A stretch of 64,000 nucleotides of DNA, taken from the NCBI GenBank assembly GCA_963770635.1, contig CAVYQI010000006.1:1-64000 (forward strand), read 5' to 3'. The notes under the pieces were generated by a model. It made no database searches. It was not told where the DNA came from and saw only the letters and a list, made by a program, of their open reading frames with translations. The DNA is from DASZIT01 sp963770635. Its GTDB lineage: Bacteria > Actinomycetota > Acidimicrobiia > Acidimicrobiales > RAAP-2. A program made the translations under genes and the position numbers. Below, piece after piece: positions 1 through 8,540 of this stretch (position 1 is the stretch's first letter; the number at the start of each line of letters is the position of its first letter).

Positions 1-1
1 C

Positions 2-169
2 CGTCATCCGGATGGGGTCACCCGGTTCGTGCGCAGCGCACTGGTGGTGTTCAAAGACGATGTTGCCGCCCATCTCCGCGGCCAACCCTGCCAGCTAACA
101 GGGGCTCCAGCGGTGTTGCCGTGCCCGCGGCCGGAAGCCCGGAACGTCGTGGAGGCGGGTCGATGGTGA
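2..169 (+). CDS. NuoF-like (SLBB/iron-sulfur domain) protein, C-terminal fragment
   Basis: Open frame entering from the left edge and stopping at TGA 167-169. Its first residues RHPDGVTRFVRSAL match the end of the complete NuoF-like protein at 9944-11245 (RHPDGVVRLVRSAL), so this is the last ~55 residues of a paralogue. In that family this segment follows the last cluster cysteine. The stop overlaps the ATG of the ferredoxin at 163, the same coupling seen in the second copy. The role (NAD(P)H- or ferredoxin-linked electron transfer) is inferred from the paralogue, because the flavin and nucleotide-binding parts lie outside the window. Confidence 0.75.
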   Translation, partial: RHPDGVTRFVRSALVVFKDDVAAHLRGQPCQLTGAPAVLPCPRPEARNVVEAGRW

Positions 170-420
170 AACGACAGTTGGCCATGGTGGTAGATCCCAT
201 CATGTGTGACGGCCATGGGGTCTGCGCCGAACTCTTCCCCGAAAGGGTGAGGATGGACCCGTGGGGCTACCCGATCGTCGACGGGAAGGACATCCCCCTG
301 CAGTTACGAGAGCACGCCGAACGGGCCGTTAGTTCATGTCCTCGGCTGGCGCTCCATCTGATAGAACGCCGTCAGTCATCCAGCGGGGGCGACCGCAAGA
401 AGAGGGACCTTTCATCATGA
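163..420 (+). CDS. Single-cluster ferredoxin (P450-type)
   Basis: 85-residue acidic protein with the pattern C-x5-C (CDGHGVC, followed by AELFPERV) and a distal CP pair (SSCPRL), typical of small [3Fe-4S] ferredoxins of actinomycetes. The WGYPIVDG segment is shared with the ferredoxin at 9711-9947. ATG 163 is chosen because GGAGG lies just upstream and it overlaps the NuoF-like stop. The 3' end overlaps the next gene by ATGA (417-420). It probably shuttles electrons between the NuoF-like subunit and the membrane protein downstream. A CYP redox partner is the alternative role for this fold, but no CYP is adjacent. Confidence 0.88.
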   Translation: MVKRQLAMVVDPIMCDGHGVCAELFPERVRMDPWGYPIVDGKDIPLQLREHAERAVSSCPRLALHLIERRQSSSGGDRKKRDLSS

Positions 421-1064
421 CCGAGCTCGCTCCCTCCGACACCCAACCGCCGGGGCGCCTGCAACGTCGCCGGCGAGACGGCGTGGAGTCGAACGCCCGG
501 CTTACCGCGTCGGTGGCGGTCGTCCTCTTCTTCGTCCTCGCCGCCGAAGGAGTCACGATCCTACGGATCCGGCCGCTGCTTACCCCCCACGTCTTCATCG
601 GCATGCTGCTCGTACCCCCGGTGCTGCTCAAGATCGGCAGCACCACCTGGCGGTTCGTTCGTTATTACCTCGGCTCCCCCGAATACCGGCGCAAGGGCCC
701 GCCGCCCATCGTGCTTCGCCTGCTCGGTCCTGTCCTGGTCACCTTGACCCTGATCGTCTTCGCTTCGGGGATCGCACTGCTGCTCACCCCCACCGCCTGG
801 CATGCCCGGATGCTGTTCGTCCACAAAGCCAGTTTCATCCTCTGGATCGCCGCCATGGTCATCCATGTGCTGGGGCACCTCCTCGAAACCGCCCGGTTGG
901 CGCCCCGGGACTGGATGCATCGGACGCGCCGGGAGGTAAGAGGCGCCGGCCTGCGCCAGTGGTCGATCGCCGCCAGCTTGGTGGTGGGTCTCCTCCTCGC
1001 CTTCATCACGGTTCCCGAAGTCGGTCGCTGGCTGACCACCGGAGGATTCCACCCCGGAGGTTGA
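417..1064 (+). CDS. Cytochrome b561/DUF4405-like four-helix membrane protein
   Basis: 215 residues with hydrophobic helices near residues 25-45, 55-75, 100-125 and 135-150, plus a last helix near the C-terminus. Histidines in LTPHVF, FVHKASF and VIHVLGHL sit at helix ends or middles and could ligate b-type haems. ATG 417 overlaps the ferredoxin stop. It is the probable membrane exit of the NuoF-like/ferredoxin module. Its counterpart in the second module (11245-11898) belongs to a different, ferric-reductase-like family, so the modules share soluble parts but not the membrane part. The family assignment rests on topology and histidine placement only. Confidence 0.65.
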   Translation: MTELAPSDTQPPGRLQRRRRDGVESNARLTASVAVVLFFVLAAEGVTILRIRPLLTPHVFIGMLLVPPVLLKIGSTTWRFVRYYLGSPEYRRKGPPPIVLRLLGPVLVTLTLIVFASGIALLLTPTAWHARMLFVHKASFILWIAAMVIHVLGHLLETARLAPRDWMHRTRREVRGAGLRQWSIAASLVVGLLLAFITVPEVGRWLTTGGFHPGG

Positions 1065-1177
1065 CCTGACCCCAACCCCCAAATGCGTCCATGAACGCAA
1101 AGGGCAAAGATGAGGATTCTGTTAGGGATCGGAGGATTGGAACCACACCGGACTCGGGAAGTGTCAGGCTGGTGCCG

Positions 1178-1855
1178 ATGAGTGATCCGACCGGCACCAT
1201 CATCGTCATTGAAGATGATCCCCATATCGCCGACCTGGTCGATCTGTACTTGCGCAAGGAAGGCTTTCGGGTGTTGCTGGCTCGAGACGGAGACGAAGGT
1301 CTCGAGCTAATCTCCCGCGAACCTCCGATATTCGTCATTCTCGATGTCGGCCTTCCTGGCGGACAGAATGGGTTCGACATCTGTCGTGAGATCCGAGCCA
1401 AGAACGATGTGCCTGTGCTGTTCCTCACGGCTCGGGACGACGAGGTCGATCGGATCCTCGGACTCGAACTCGGTGCTGACGACTATTTGGTGAAGCCGTT
1501 CTCACCCCGGGAGCTGGTGGCTCGAGTCCGCGCCATCCTCCGCCGGACTGGAGAAGCCCCCCGCCAGCAAGAGAGCGTGAAGTTGGGTGATCTGGAAGTC
1601 GACCTCCGTCGTCGGGAGGTGCTCCAGGCCGGAGTGGTGGTGGCCCTGACCACCCGCGAGTTCGACCTGCTCGGGTTCATGATTCACAACATCGGTTTGG
1701 CACTGACCCGCCAGCAACTCCTTGACGCCGTCTGGGGTGCCGGCTGGTACGGAGACGAACGGACCGTCGACGTCCACGTTGCCCAGCTGCGCAAGAAGCT
1801 CGGCGACGCCCTTCCCTTGGCCACGGTGTGGGGCGTTGGCTACCGATTGGGCTGA
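1178..1855 (+). CDS. OmpR/PhoB-family response regulator
   Basis: 225 residues: receiver domain 1-118 with acidic pocket E12-D13-D14, phosphoacceptor D56 (ILDVGLPG), T84 and K106 (LVKPF), then a winged-helix effector domain ending in VWGVGYRLG. ATG 1178 is chosen because the receiver fold begins right after it; an in-frame ATG at 1091 would add 29 residues of non-conserved sequence. It lies 30 bp ahead of the cognate histidine kinase and downstream of the ferredoxin module. Targets are not shown by the sequence; an array of four 11-bp repeats at 6654-6697 has the spacing this family recognises. Confidence 0.95.
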   Translation: MSDPTGTIIVIEDDPHIADLVDLYLRKEGFRVLLARDGDEGLELISREPPIFVILDVGLPGGQNGFDICREIRAKNDVPVLFLTARDDEVDRILGLELGADDYLVKPFSPRELVARVRAILRRTGEAPRQQESVKLGDLEVDLRRREVLQAGVVVALTTREFDLLGFMIHNIGLALTRQQLLDAVWGAGWYGDERTVDVHVAQLRKKLGDALPLATVWGVGYRLG

Positions 1856-1885
1856 GATCGCCCACCCGCCGACGAGGGGAGTGGC

Positions 1886-3304
1886 GTGCGACGACGGCTG
1901 ATGGTCGCCCTGGTGGGGTTGGTGGCCGGTGTGCTGCTGATCGCCGGGGCCGGGAGTCTGGTGTTGACCCGGAATTCCGCCCGTCAGCAGGCCGCGCAAC
2001 AGCTGGTTGCCGAAGCCAAGTCACTCACATCGGGTGCCGCCCACACCCAGTCACTGGCGGTGCTCCGGGTCATCCGTCGGGTTCTCAACCTGGAGGATGC
2101 CAGGATCGTCTCGATCAATGCCAAAGGACAGGTGGCCTCGGCCCTCCCCGCCGGTCTCACCGCTGCCGATCTGGACGCGGGACTGTTGCTCGACGGGCAG
2201 ACGATCTCCGGCCGAAATGGATCCCTGGTGTTCGCGGCTGCGCCGGTGACCTTGACAGCCCAGGATCGGGCCCGGCTCCGCCTCCAAGGCCAGCTCGCTA
2301 TCTTCCTGACCCGTCAGGTCGGAGACCTGGGGCCGAGTTGGAGCTATTTCATCATTGCCGGCGGCGTGACCCTCCTGATCGCCGCCTTGGTGGCGTGGCA
2401 GATGAGCCGACGGATGTCTCGTCCGTTGATCGAGGCGATGGAGGTGACCGGGCGAATTGCCTCCGGCGACCTGCAGAGCCGGGTCTCGGTACGAAATCGT
2501 GACTACGCCGAATTTTCCTCGCTGGCCCATTCGATCAACATGATGGCCCAAAGCCTGGCCGATGCCCGGAGTCGCGAGCGCCAGCTGCTGTTGTCGGTGT
2601 CCCACGACCTTCGTACCCCACTCACCTCGATCCGTGGTTTTGCCGAAGCCATCCAGGACGGTGCCATCGACGACACCTCCGAAGCGGCCGCGGTCATCAT
2701 CGCCGAGTCCCGCCGGCTGGAACGGCTGGTGGGTGACCTGCTCGACCTGGCCAAGCTCGAGACGAAGCAGTTGTCCATGCAGATCCGTCCGACCAACGGA
2801 GCCGAAGTGGTGACCATGGCCGCCAATGGATTCCGTCCGGTAGCCGACAGAACCGGTCTGGACCTGGTGGTGAACGTGCCCGAAACGCCGGCAGTGGCGT
2901 TGGCCGCCGACCCCGACCGGCTGGCCCAGCTCATGGCCAATCTCATCGAGAACGCCCTCACCTACGCCCGCACGACCGTCAGCGTCTCATTGTCAGACGC
3001 CGGTGATCCGCGGCAACCGTCGGCCCAGACCATCGTCGTCCAGGACGACGGCCCCGGGATCGCGCCGGCAGATCTCCCGAGAGTGTTCGAGCGGTTCTAC
3101 CAGGCGGACCGCGGGCCCAATCGTCAGATCGGTTCCGGCCTTGGACTCGCGATCGTCGCCGAAATTGCCGCCAACATGGGCGCCGCCGTCCGGGCCGAAT
3201 CCCCCACCAGCGCCAACGGGGGCTCCCGCTTCATCGTGACCGTCCCGCCGTGGGGCGGGGCGGGTGGGCCCCAGGTCGACCCATCCGTCGATCGGGTCGG
3301 GTGA
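1886..3304 (+). CDS. Sensor histidine kinase, HAMP-containing
   Basis: 472 residues. TM1 about 5-28, extracytoplasmic sensor loop about 30-150, TM2 about 153-172, HAMP linker to about 225, dimerisation domain with H240 (SVSHDLRTPLTSIRGF), then the ATPase domain with N box (LIENALTYA), G1 box (DDGPGIAP), F box (FERFYQADR) and G2 box (GSGLGLAI). GTG 1886 follows GAGGGGA. It pairs with the response regulator just upstream. The sensor loop has no domain I recognise, so the stimulus is unknown. Confidence 0.95.
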   Translation: MRRRLMVALVGLVAGVLLIAGAGSLVLTRNSARQQAAQQLVAEAKSLTSGAAHTQSLAVLRVIRRVLNLEDARIVSINAKGQVASALPAGLTAADLDAGLLLDGQTISGRNGSLVFAAAPVTLTAQDRARLRLQGQLAIFLTRQVGDLGPSWSYFIIAGGVTLLIAALVAWQMSRRMSRPLIEAMEVTGRIASGDLQSRVSVRNRDYAEFSSLAHSINMMAQSLADARSRERQLLLSVSHDLRTPLTSIRGFAEAIQDGAIDDTSEAAAVIIAESRRLERLVGDLLDLAKLETKQLSMQIRPTNGAEVVTMAANGFRPVADRTGLDLVVNVPETPAVALAADPDRLAQLMANLIENALTYARTTVSVSLSDAGDPRQPSAQTIVVQDDGPGIAPADLPRVFERFYQADRGPNRQIGSGLGLAIVAEIAANMGAAVRAESPTSANGGSRFIVTVPPWGGAGGPQVDPSVDRVG

Positions 3305-3306
3305 CG

Positions 3307-3804
3307 TCAGGTCAATCCGCTGGCCGGCACGGTGGTCGTCGGTGACGAAGTGCTCGGCGTCGTCGCAGCAACCGGAACGAACACCCGCGTGGCGGTGACG
3401 GTGCTTCCGCTTCGCGTCCCGGTCGCCGCGATCTGGCTTCCGGGAACGAACTGCGATGCTGACTCGGGTTGGGCTTTCGTCCCGAACTGGGTGGTTGCCG
3501 AAATCACGACGGTGACGGAAATTCCGGCTCGAGACATGACCGTCCACGTCGACCCGTTCTCGGCGGTGATCTGGCCTCGAACGCCCTGGACCTTCGGTTG
3601 GCTCGGGCTGCCCGGCGGGGTGGTCGGGGTGGTCGTCGAGGTGACGGTCGGCGTGGTTGGCGTCGAATCCGCCGCCAGGGATGCCGACCCACCCAGGCCC
3701 GAGATCCCGAAGCCGACACCTATCCCTCCGCCCAGGGCGATGACCGCCACCGCCACCTCGGCCAGGAGCCGATGCGAGCGAATCAGTGCGGAGATCTTGG
3801 CCAC
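3307..3804 (-). CDS. Membrane-anchored Thr-rich protein with DUF5666-like domain
   Basis: 165 residues. One N-terminal membrane segment (about 15-38), a Ser/Thr/Pro linker, a compact beta domain around GVRGQITAENGSTWTV to TATRVFVP that resembles DUF5666, and a second Thr/Ser-rich tail. GTG 3804 is chosen because AAGGAG precedes it at good spacing. The stop lies 2 bp from the end of the convergent histidine kinase gene. The beta domain is probably outside the membrane. It could be part of the cell-envelope stimulus path of the neighbouring kinase, but only proximity suggests this. Confidence 0.7.
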   Translation of the reverse strand: MAKISALIRSHRLLAEVAVAVIALGGGIGVGFGISGLGGSASLAADSTPTTPTVTSTTTPTTPPGSPSQPKVQGVRGQITAENGSTWTVMSRAGISVTVVISATTQFGTKAQPESASQFVPGSQIAATGTRSGSTVTATRVFVPVAATTPSTSSPTTTVPASGLT

Positions 3805-3841
3805 GGCGACTCCTTTTCGGCTTGATGGTGGCGAATGGTCC

Positions 3842-5166
3842 CTAGACGAACGACATGGTCTTGAACGAGCCGTTGAGAAATGGCTTCGGGTCGACGCCGA
3901 GGACGTTGTCGAAGACGGTGGCGTAGACCGAGCGGAAGTCAGTGGTGAAGATGAGGTTCCCGTCGGAGAGCTTGGACAGGCTCGGCGGGTCGCCGTAGAA
4001 TCCACCAGCTACCGGCTGTCCGGCGACGAACACGACATTGGCCCACCCGTGATCGGTACCTTCACTGGCGTTGGCCCATACCCGTCGGCCGAACTCGGTA
4101 TAGATCACCACCACCGTGTCCTTTTCCTCCTGGGTGGGTGGAGATGGCATTCAAAAAGGCCGGCACCGCAGCGTCGACCTGGCCCAGCAGACGTCGTCTG
4201 GGTATCGGCGCCTGGTCGGCATGGGTGTCGAAACCGCCGAGCTCGACGCTGTACACCTCGGTCGCGGCGCCGGCCAGGATGAGATTGGCCACCATGCTCA
4301 GCTGGGTGGCCAGCACGTTGGCGCTGGAGAGTCCCCCGCCGCCGTTGGCGATGGCCAGGGCGGCTTCGTTGCCGCCCGCCAGGCTGTTGGAATTGGCACT
4401 CTGAAGGTGGAGCGGGATCGTGGTGGCGGTGCGTTCAGGATCGGGCCAAGCGGTGCGCTGCAGCTGGAGGAGGTTGGCATTGGCGCGTCGCCGTTTCGGC
4501 CAGCAACTGCGCCTCGCAGCGACTGGCTCGGGCCATCGACGCGTAGAGGGCGCCTGCTCGGTCGGGTCGCCGGGCAGTACCAGGGGCCCGCCGGGATGGA
4601 CCGCGGCACCTTGGACCTTCTCGCCCGTCGAGCGCGGTCGGCAATGTGGGTCCGATGCCGATGGCCCGCAGCGGGCTGGCCTTGGTGGCGTCGAGCCAGC
4701 GGCCCGAGCCAACCGGTGCTGACCGGCGTGTCGGGGACCCCGCTCTGCCAGATGTCCATCGACTCGAAGTGGCTGTAGTTGGGATTGGCGAAGCCGACGC
4801 CCTGGACGATGGCCAGCTGCTTGGCGTCCCAGAGCTTCTTGAAGCCGGGCAGGGCAGGGATGGAGGCCGAAGCCGTCGCCCAGCGGGAGCACCGTCGACT
4901 CGTCGATGGCCAGCTGCCCTCGGTAGCTGGCGATAGTCGGGGTCCTGGTAGGGGATGACCGTGTTCAGCCCGTCGTTGCCGCCGTAGAGGGTCAGCAGCA
5001 CCAGGGTCCTGCCGGTGGCGGAGCCCAGTGCGCGCCCGCGACACCGGCGGACCCGCCGAACAGCGCGTCCCACGCCCGCGGACCGAGGGCGGCACCGAGG
5101 GCGCCCGCGGCGCCCACGCCCGCCGGCCAGGGCCAGGAAGCGCCGTCGGCTGACTGGGCTGCGCAT
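3842..5166 (-). pseudogene. DUF1501 secreted protein, frame disrupted several times
   Basis: The N-terminus MRSPVSRRRFLALAGG is a twin-arginine (Tat) signal. Conserved DUF1501 pieces occur in order but in different frames: LVLLTLYGGNDGLNTVIPY, then FANPNYSHFESMDIWQSG, then VYSVELGGFDTHADQ, then YTEFGRRVWANASEGTDHG to the end. At least four frame changes are needed to join them over about 440 codons. DUF1501 proteins belong to the sulfatase/alkaline-phosphatase-like fold and are normally encoded beside DUF1800, as here. Dense frame changes in one short block with conserved protein sequence intact look more like uncorrected indels than old decay, but the sequence cannot settle this. Confidence 0.8.
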
Positions 5167-5242
5167 GATGCCGGCCGGCTCCGGCCACGGGGCGGCTCGA
5201 GGCGTGAACGGGTTGTGTCGGGAATGTGCACCATGGCGGACC

Positions 5243-6570
5243 TCAGTTGCTCACGTACTCGGGGGAGACCAGGGCCAGGGTCATCAGCGTCGCGGGATTG
5301 CCCGCCGCCTGCTCGAGGGCGGCCGCGGTGGTGGTCGACCACCCGTGCACCGACAGCAGGGCGGCGGCCGCGTCGACCCGGGCGGCGGCGGCTGCGTCGG
5401 CCACCGACGAGATGTCTGCGGCTGGTCGCCAGCCGGTGGGCGAACTCCCAGCGGGCCAGGGCGGCGGCCGTCGACAGCCAGTACTCGTTCTGCGACCCAG
5501 CCGCCGACGCTCGGCGGGTCGAAGAGGACCTGGCCGAGGCCGGCCATGGCGGCCTGCACCCGGCCCGCCCTGAGGCCGGAGGCGTGACACCCCGAGGGCC
5601 CGAAGCGGCGCCGACGACGTACTCGGTGGGCTGCTTGATCAGCCCGGTCAGCGAGGCGTTGGACACGAAGGCAGGATGCTGGAAGATGGCCCGGAGCAGG
5701 TTGGCGATGTTCAGATCGGCCGCGTACCCGGGCGACAGATCGGCCACCACCGGGTCCTGGGTGGTGACCGGGTAGGCCAGATGGCTCCAGAAGGCGGCCG
5801 GCACGTAACTTTGCCGACGCACTGCTGTGGGTGACGAGGTCGATGACCTGCTGGCCGGAGTTGATCTGGTTCCCGAGGAACGTCTGCGGGCGAATTGTTG
5901 TGCAGCTTGGGGGTCGACGATGAACGCGTTGGTGGTCCGATCGAGCCGCCAACCCGTAAAGCACGCGGCGCCGGCCCGCACGTCGTCTCTCCGTGTAGGT
6001 GCCGATGCCCATGGTGAAGCGTTCCATCAGCTCTCGGGCGAAGTTCTCGTTGGGGCTCGACCCGCCTTGTCCGAGTTGGCGTCGAGCCAGATGAGCATGG
6101 CCGGATCGGTGGCCACGGCCTGGGTGAGGGCGTCGAAATCGCCGGCTCCCTTGGTCCGGAACATCTGGTTCTGTCCGTACATGTAGAGGGGAAATCGGAC
6201 CTTGGAGATGGCGGTGGGAAAATGGCCGTGGAGGAGGAAAGTGAGCTTCTCTTGCAGCGGGTTGGTGGTGGCAACCATCCGACCGAGCCACCAAATTGGT
6301 GAGGGCGACCCTCTGGACCGCCAGTGTGCGGGCCAGCGCTTGGCGGGCGGTCGGGTCCGTCGTCTGTTGGGCATAGTTGGTTGGCGGCGGGGACAACTGA
6401 GGCAGCGGGACGGCATCGGCACCTGGGTCGGGGCCCCCGAGGGGTGCAACCAGCTGGTCCACGATGGTGGAGTAGCCCTGGGCCGACAGGGTGGCGATCT
6501 GGGCGGCCGACGCCCCAAATCCCGCCCGGCGATAGAGGAGGGCCAGGGAGGAGGACGGGTCGAGACTCAC
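5243..6570 (-). pseudogene. DUF1800 protein, frame disrupted several times
   Basis: Starts GTG 6570 with LLYRRAGFGASAAQIATL, a typical DUF1800 opening. It continues in other frames through ISKVRFPLYMYGQNQMFR, NENFARELMERFTMGIG, AACFTGWRLDRTTNAFIVDP, LAYPVTTQDPVVADLSPGY and IFQHPAFVSNASLTGLIKQP to the final ALVSPEYVSN. NENFARELMERFT-x-G is the hallmark family motif. At least five frame changes are needed. It is upstream of the DUF1501 gene on the same strand, 76 bp apart, so the pair is one transcription unit. The family function is unknown; members are usually exported together with DUF1501. Confidence 0.8.
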
Positions 6571-6872
6571 GTCAGGCGGGAATTCGATGTGATCGGGCCC
6601 ACCGGGCCGGACGGATGGCCAAGTCTCATCACATCACCATGGTGGGCTCGAGATATGAGATGCCCGTGAACACGATATGAGGAAATTGTGAGGATTTGGG
6701 CGTGGTCAATCGTCGGTGGGCTCAGTGGCCAGCCGGGCAGCCACGGTAATGAGGTAATGCTGCTCGCAGTGATTGGCGGCCAGGGCGGGAACCGGCGATT
6801 CCCCAATGGTCGGGTCGGGTCGAGTTCTACCCATCTAGATTGCCTGGACGGAACACCATGAAAGGAGGCACC
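6571..6872. other. Intergenic region between DUF1800 and VOC genes
   Basis: About 300 bp without a gene, between divergent transcription units. The only structure I see is the four-unit 11-bp repeat at 6654-6697, listed separately. No hairpin terminator or RNA gene was recognised. Confidence 0.5.
6654..6697. promoter_or_regulatory. Four tandem 11-bp repeats, PHO-box-like response-regulator site
   Basis: On the minus strand the units read CCTCACAATTT, CCTCATATCGT, GTTCACGGGCA and TCTCATATCTC (the last runs 4 bp past the stated interval). A TCA core recurs exactly every 11 bp. Direct-repeat units of 11 bp with a TTCAC/CTCAC core are the form of the actinomycete PhoP PHO box and of OmpR/PhoB-family sites in general. 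The array is about 85-125 bp upstream of the DUF1800 start. Which regulator binds is inference. Confidence 0.5.
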
Positions 6873-7337
6873 GTGCTGCTCAAGGGCTTCAACCATGTCG
6901 CCACCCTCACCAACGACTCCGCCCGACTGCATGCCTTCTACAAGGACGTCTTTGACGCGGAGATCCTTCGCGACGGTTCCGAGTTTCCTGATGGGAAAGG
7001 TCCCCGGCTCTCGATCATCAAGATCGGTGAATGGGCCGAGTTGAACGTGTTCCAGATCGAGGGCAACACCGAGGCCGATCGCCAGACTCCGATGTTCGGC
7101 CGTGGACGCCTCGATCATTTCGCCGTGCAGGCGGCATCCATCGGGGCATTCGAGATGATTCGAGAGCGGCTGATGGCCAGGGACGCGGCCGACGATTTCG
7201 TCACCGACTTCGGGCCGATGTTGAGCATCTTCTTCCGGGATCCGGACGGCCTGGAGTGCGAGGTCTGCGTCGAGAACCCTGACTCGGTTCCCGGGGTCCA
7301 CCACCCCCCCGGGACCCGGGCGGCTCGATATTCGTAG
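6873..7337 (+). CDS. VOC (glyoxalase/dioxygenase fold) protein
   Basis: 154 residues with two beta-alpha-beta-beta-beta halves. The first starts GFNHVATLTNDSARLHAFY with the metal-site H in FNHVA; the second has DHFAVQA and ends with FFRDPDGLECEVCV, whose E is the usual last metal ligand. GTG 6873 is chosen because AAAGGAGG ends 5 bp upstream; an upstream in-frame TTG at 6840 lacks a site. The substrate cannot be told from sequence. It stands alone, divergent from DUF1800. Confidence 0.85.
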   Translation: MLLKGFNHVATLTNDSARLHAFYKDVFDAEILRDGSEFPDGKGPRLSIIKIGEWAELNVFQIEGNTEADRQTPMFGRGRLDHFAVQAASIGAFEMIRERLMARDAADDFVTDFGPMLSIFFRDPDGLECEVCVENPDSVPGVHHPPGTRAARYS

Positions 7338-7383
7338 GCTCGGCGATACAGGTCCGGTCAGACGCCCTCCAGAAGCCGACGGC

Positions 7384-8448
7384 TCATGCCATCTGTTCGA
7401 AGACCATGGACGCATTGACGTTGGTCTGAGTGCCCCCCGCCAAGGGTTGGAGGGTGATGGCGGCGGCCGACGAATGGTTGACCAATGTCAGAACATCACC
7501 AGCCGCCAAAGTGACGATGGCCTGGCCGTTGTTCTGTTGCGTGCCGGCGCCCGAACCGTAGGTGGTCCCCGGGAGTGGGGCGCCATTGTCAAACAGCGTG
7601 AATTGGTTGGGCTCGATTCCGGATACCGAGAAGTTGATCAGGTAAGTGCCGCCGGACACCGCCACGATCGATGCCGACCCCGGAGCGTGCGTGAATCCGG
7701 AAAGTGGACCGTTGGAGTCAAAGAGAACCGGAGCCTCGATAGCCACGACTTCCGGGGTGAGGTTGTAGACCTCCCCGTAGTTGGGTTCGCCGGGCGGGCC
7801 CTGGGGTCCCGGAGGGCCCTGGGGCCCGGTGGAACCGCTTATACCGGTCGCTCCCGCGGGACCCGTGGCTCCAGCGGGACCGGTGGCACCAGCCGGACCG
7901 GTGCCTCCCGTGACACCTGTGGCACCGACAGGCCCCGGGGGCCCGGCAGGTCCCGCGGGCCCCGCGCCCCCGTTGGTGCCCTGGATGGCGCCGGCGACTA
8001 CCGGAGCTGATGTTCCCGTGGCACCTTGCGAGCCGAAGAAGCTGGCGTCGCCGAACGCGAAGACCCCACCGTCGCCGGCGAACAGCCAGTAACCGTTTCC
8101 GTCCGGGGTGGATGAAATGCCGATGATCGGCTTGTTGAGTTGCTGGCCACTCATCCCGCCGTAGTACCCCGCACCTCCGTAGGCGTATACCTGTCCGGCG
8201 GAGGTAACCAGCCAGTAGCCGTTCCCTGAGGCTACCGATGCCCTGGCCACCACGTCTTTTGCCGAGAGTGGATTAGCTCCGGACGAGACCAACCCAGCCC
8301 CCGAGACCAAGACGCCCGTGACCGTCAAGAGCACGACGGCGCCAGCTCTGGCCCAAAGGTGACGGGTCGGCGTGCGACCCTGGCCTCGGGAAGATCTTTG
8401 GCGTCTTCCCCAAGCGGCGATGGCGGGAGCAGACTGAGGAACGTTCAT
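7384..8448 (-). CDS. Collagen-like surface protein with DGGVF repeats and BclA-type C-terminal domain
   Basis: 354 residues. N-terminal membrane/signal segment about 25-50; two blade-like repeats of the GNGYWLVxxxGxVYAYG / GNGYWLFAGDGGVFAFGDA type common in actinomycete surface proteins; about 25 Gly-X-Y triplets (GPAGPAGPPGPVGATG and on); and a C-terminal jelly-roll of about 130 residues (SGGTYLINFSVSGIEPNQF) resembling the BclA/C1q-like trimerisation head. ATG 8448 has AAGGAGGG upstream. Collagen triplets followed by a trimeric head predict a trimeric stalk protein displayed outside the cell. The blade repeats before the stalk are unusual. Confidence 0.85.
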   Translation of the reverse strand: MNVPQSAPAIAAWGRRQRSSRGQGRTPTRHLWARAGAVVLLTVTGVLVSGAGLVSSGANPLSAKDVVARASVASGNGYWLVTSAGQVYAYGGAGYYGGMSGQQLNKPIIGISSTPDGNGYWLFAGDGGVFAFGDASFFGSQGATGTSAPVVAGAIQGTNGGAGPAGPAGPPGPVGATGVTGGTGPAGATGPAGATGPAGATGISGSTGPQGPPGPQGPPGEPNYGEVYNLTPEVVAIEAPVLFDSNGPLSGFTHAPGSASIVAVSGGTYLINFSVSGIEPNQFTLFDNGAPLPGTTYGSGAGTQQNNGQAIVTLAAGDVLTLVNHSSAAAITLQPLAGGTQTNVNASMVFEQMA

Positions 8449-8540
8449 AGCGGTGACCCTCCTTGGTCGGGAGCCTGCCTGTGCGGGCACGGCGCAACTC
8501 ACCCCAAGTATGTCCCGAATCCGGTGTGACGGATCTCGGG

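Noticed and set aside
7780..8010. Short tandem DNA repeats as possible CRISPR or minisatellite
   Set aside because: The repeats are 9-18 bp Gly-X-Y codon repeats inside a coding frame; there are no spacers.
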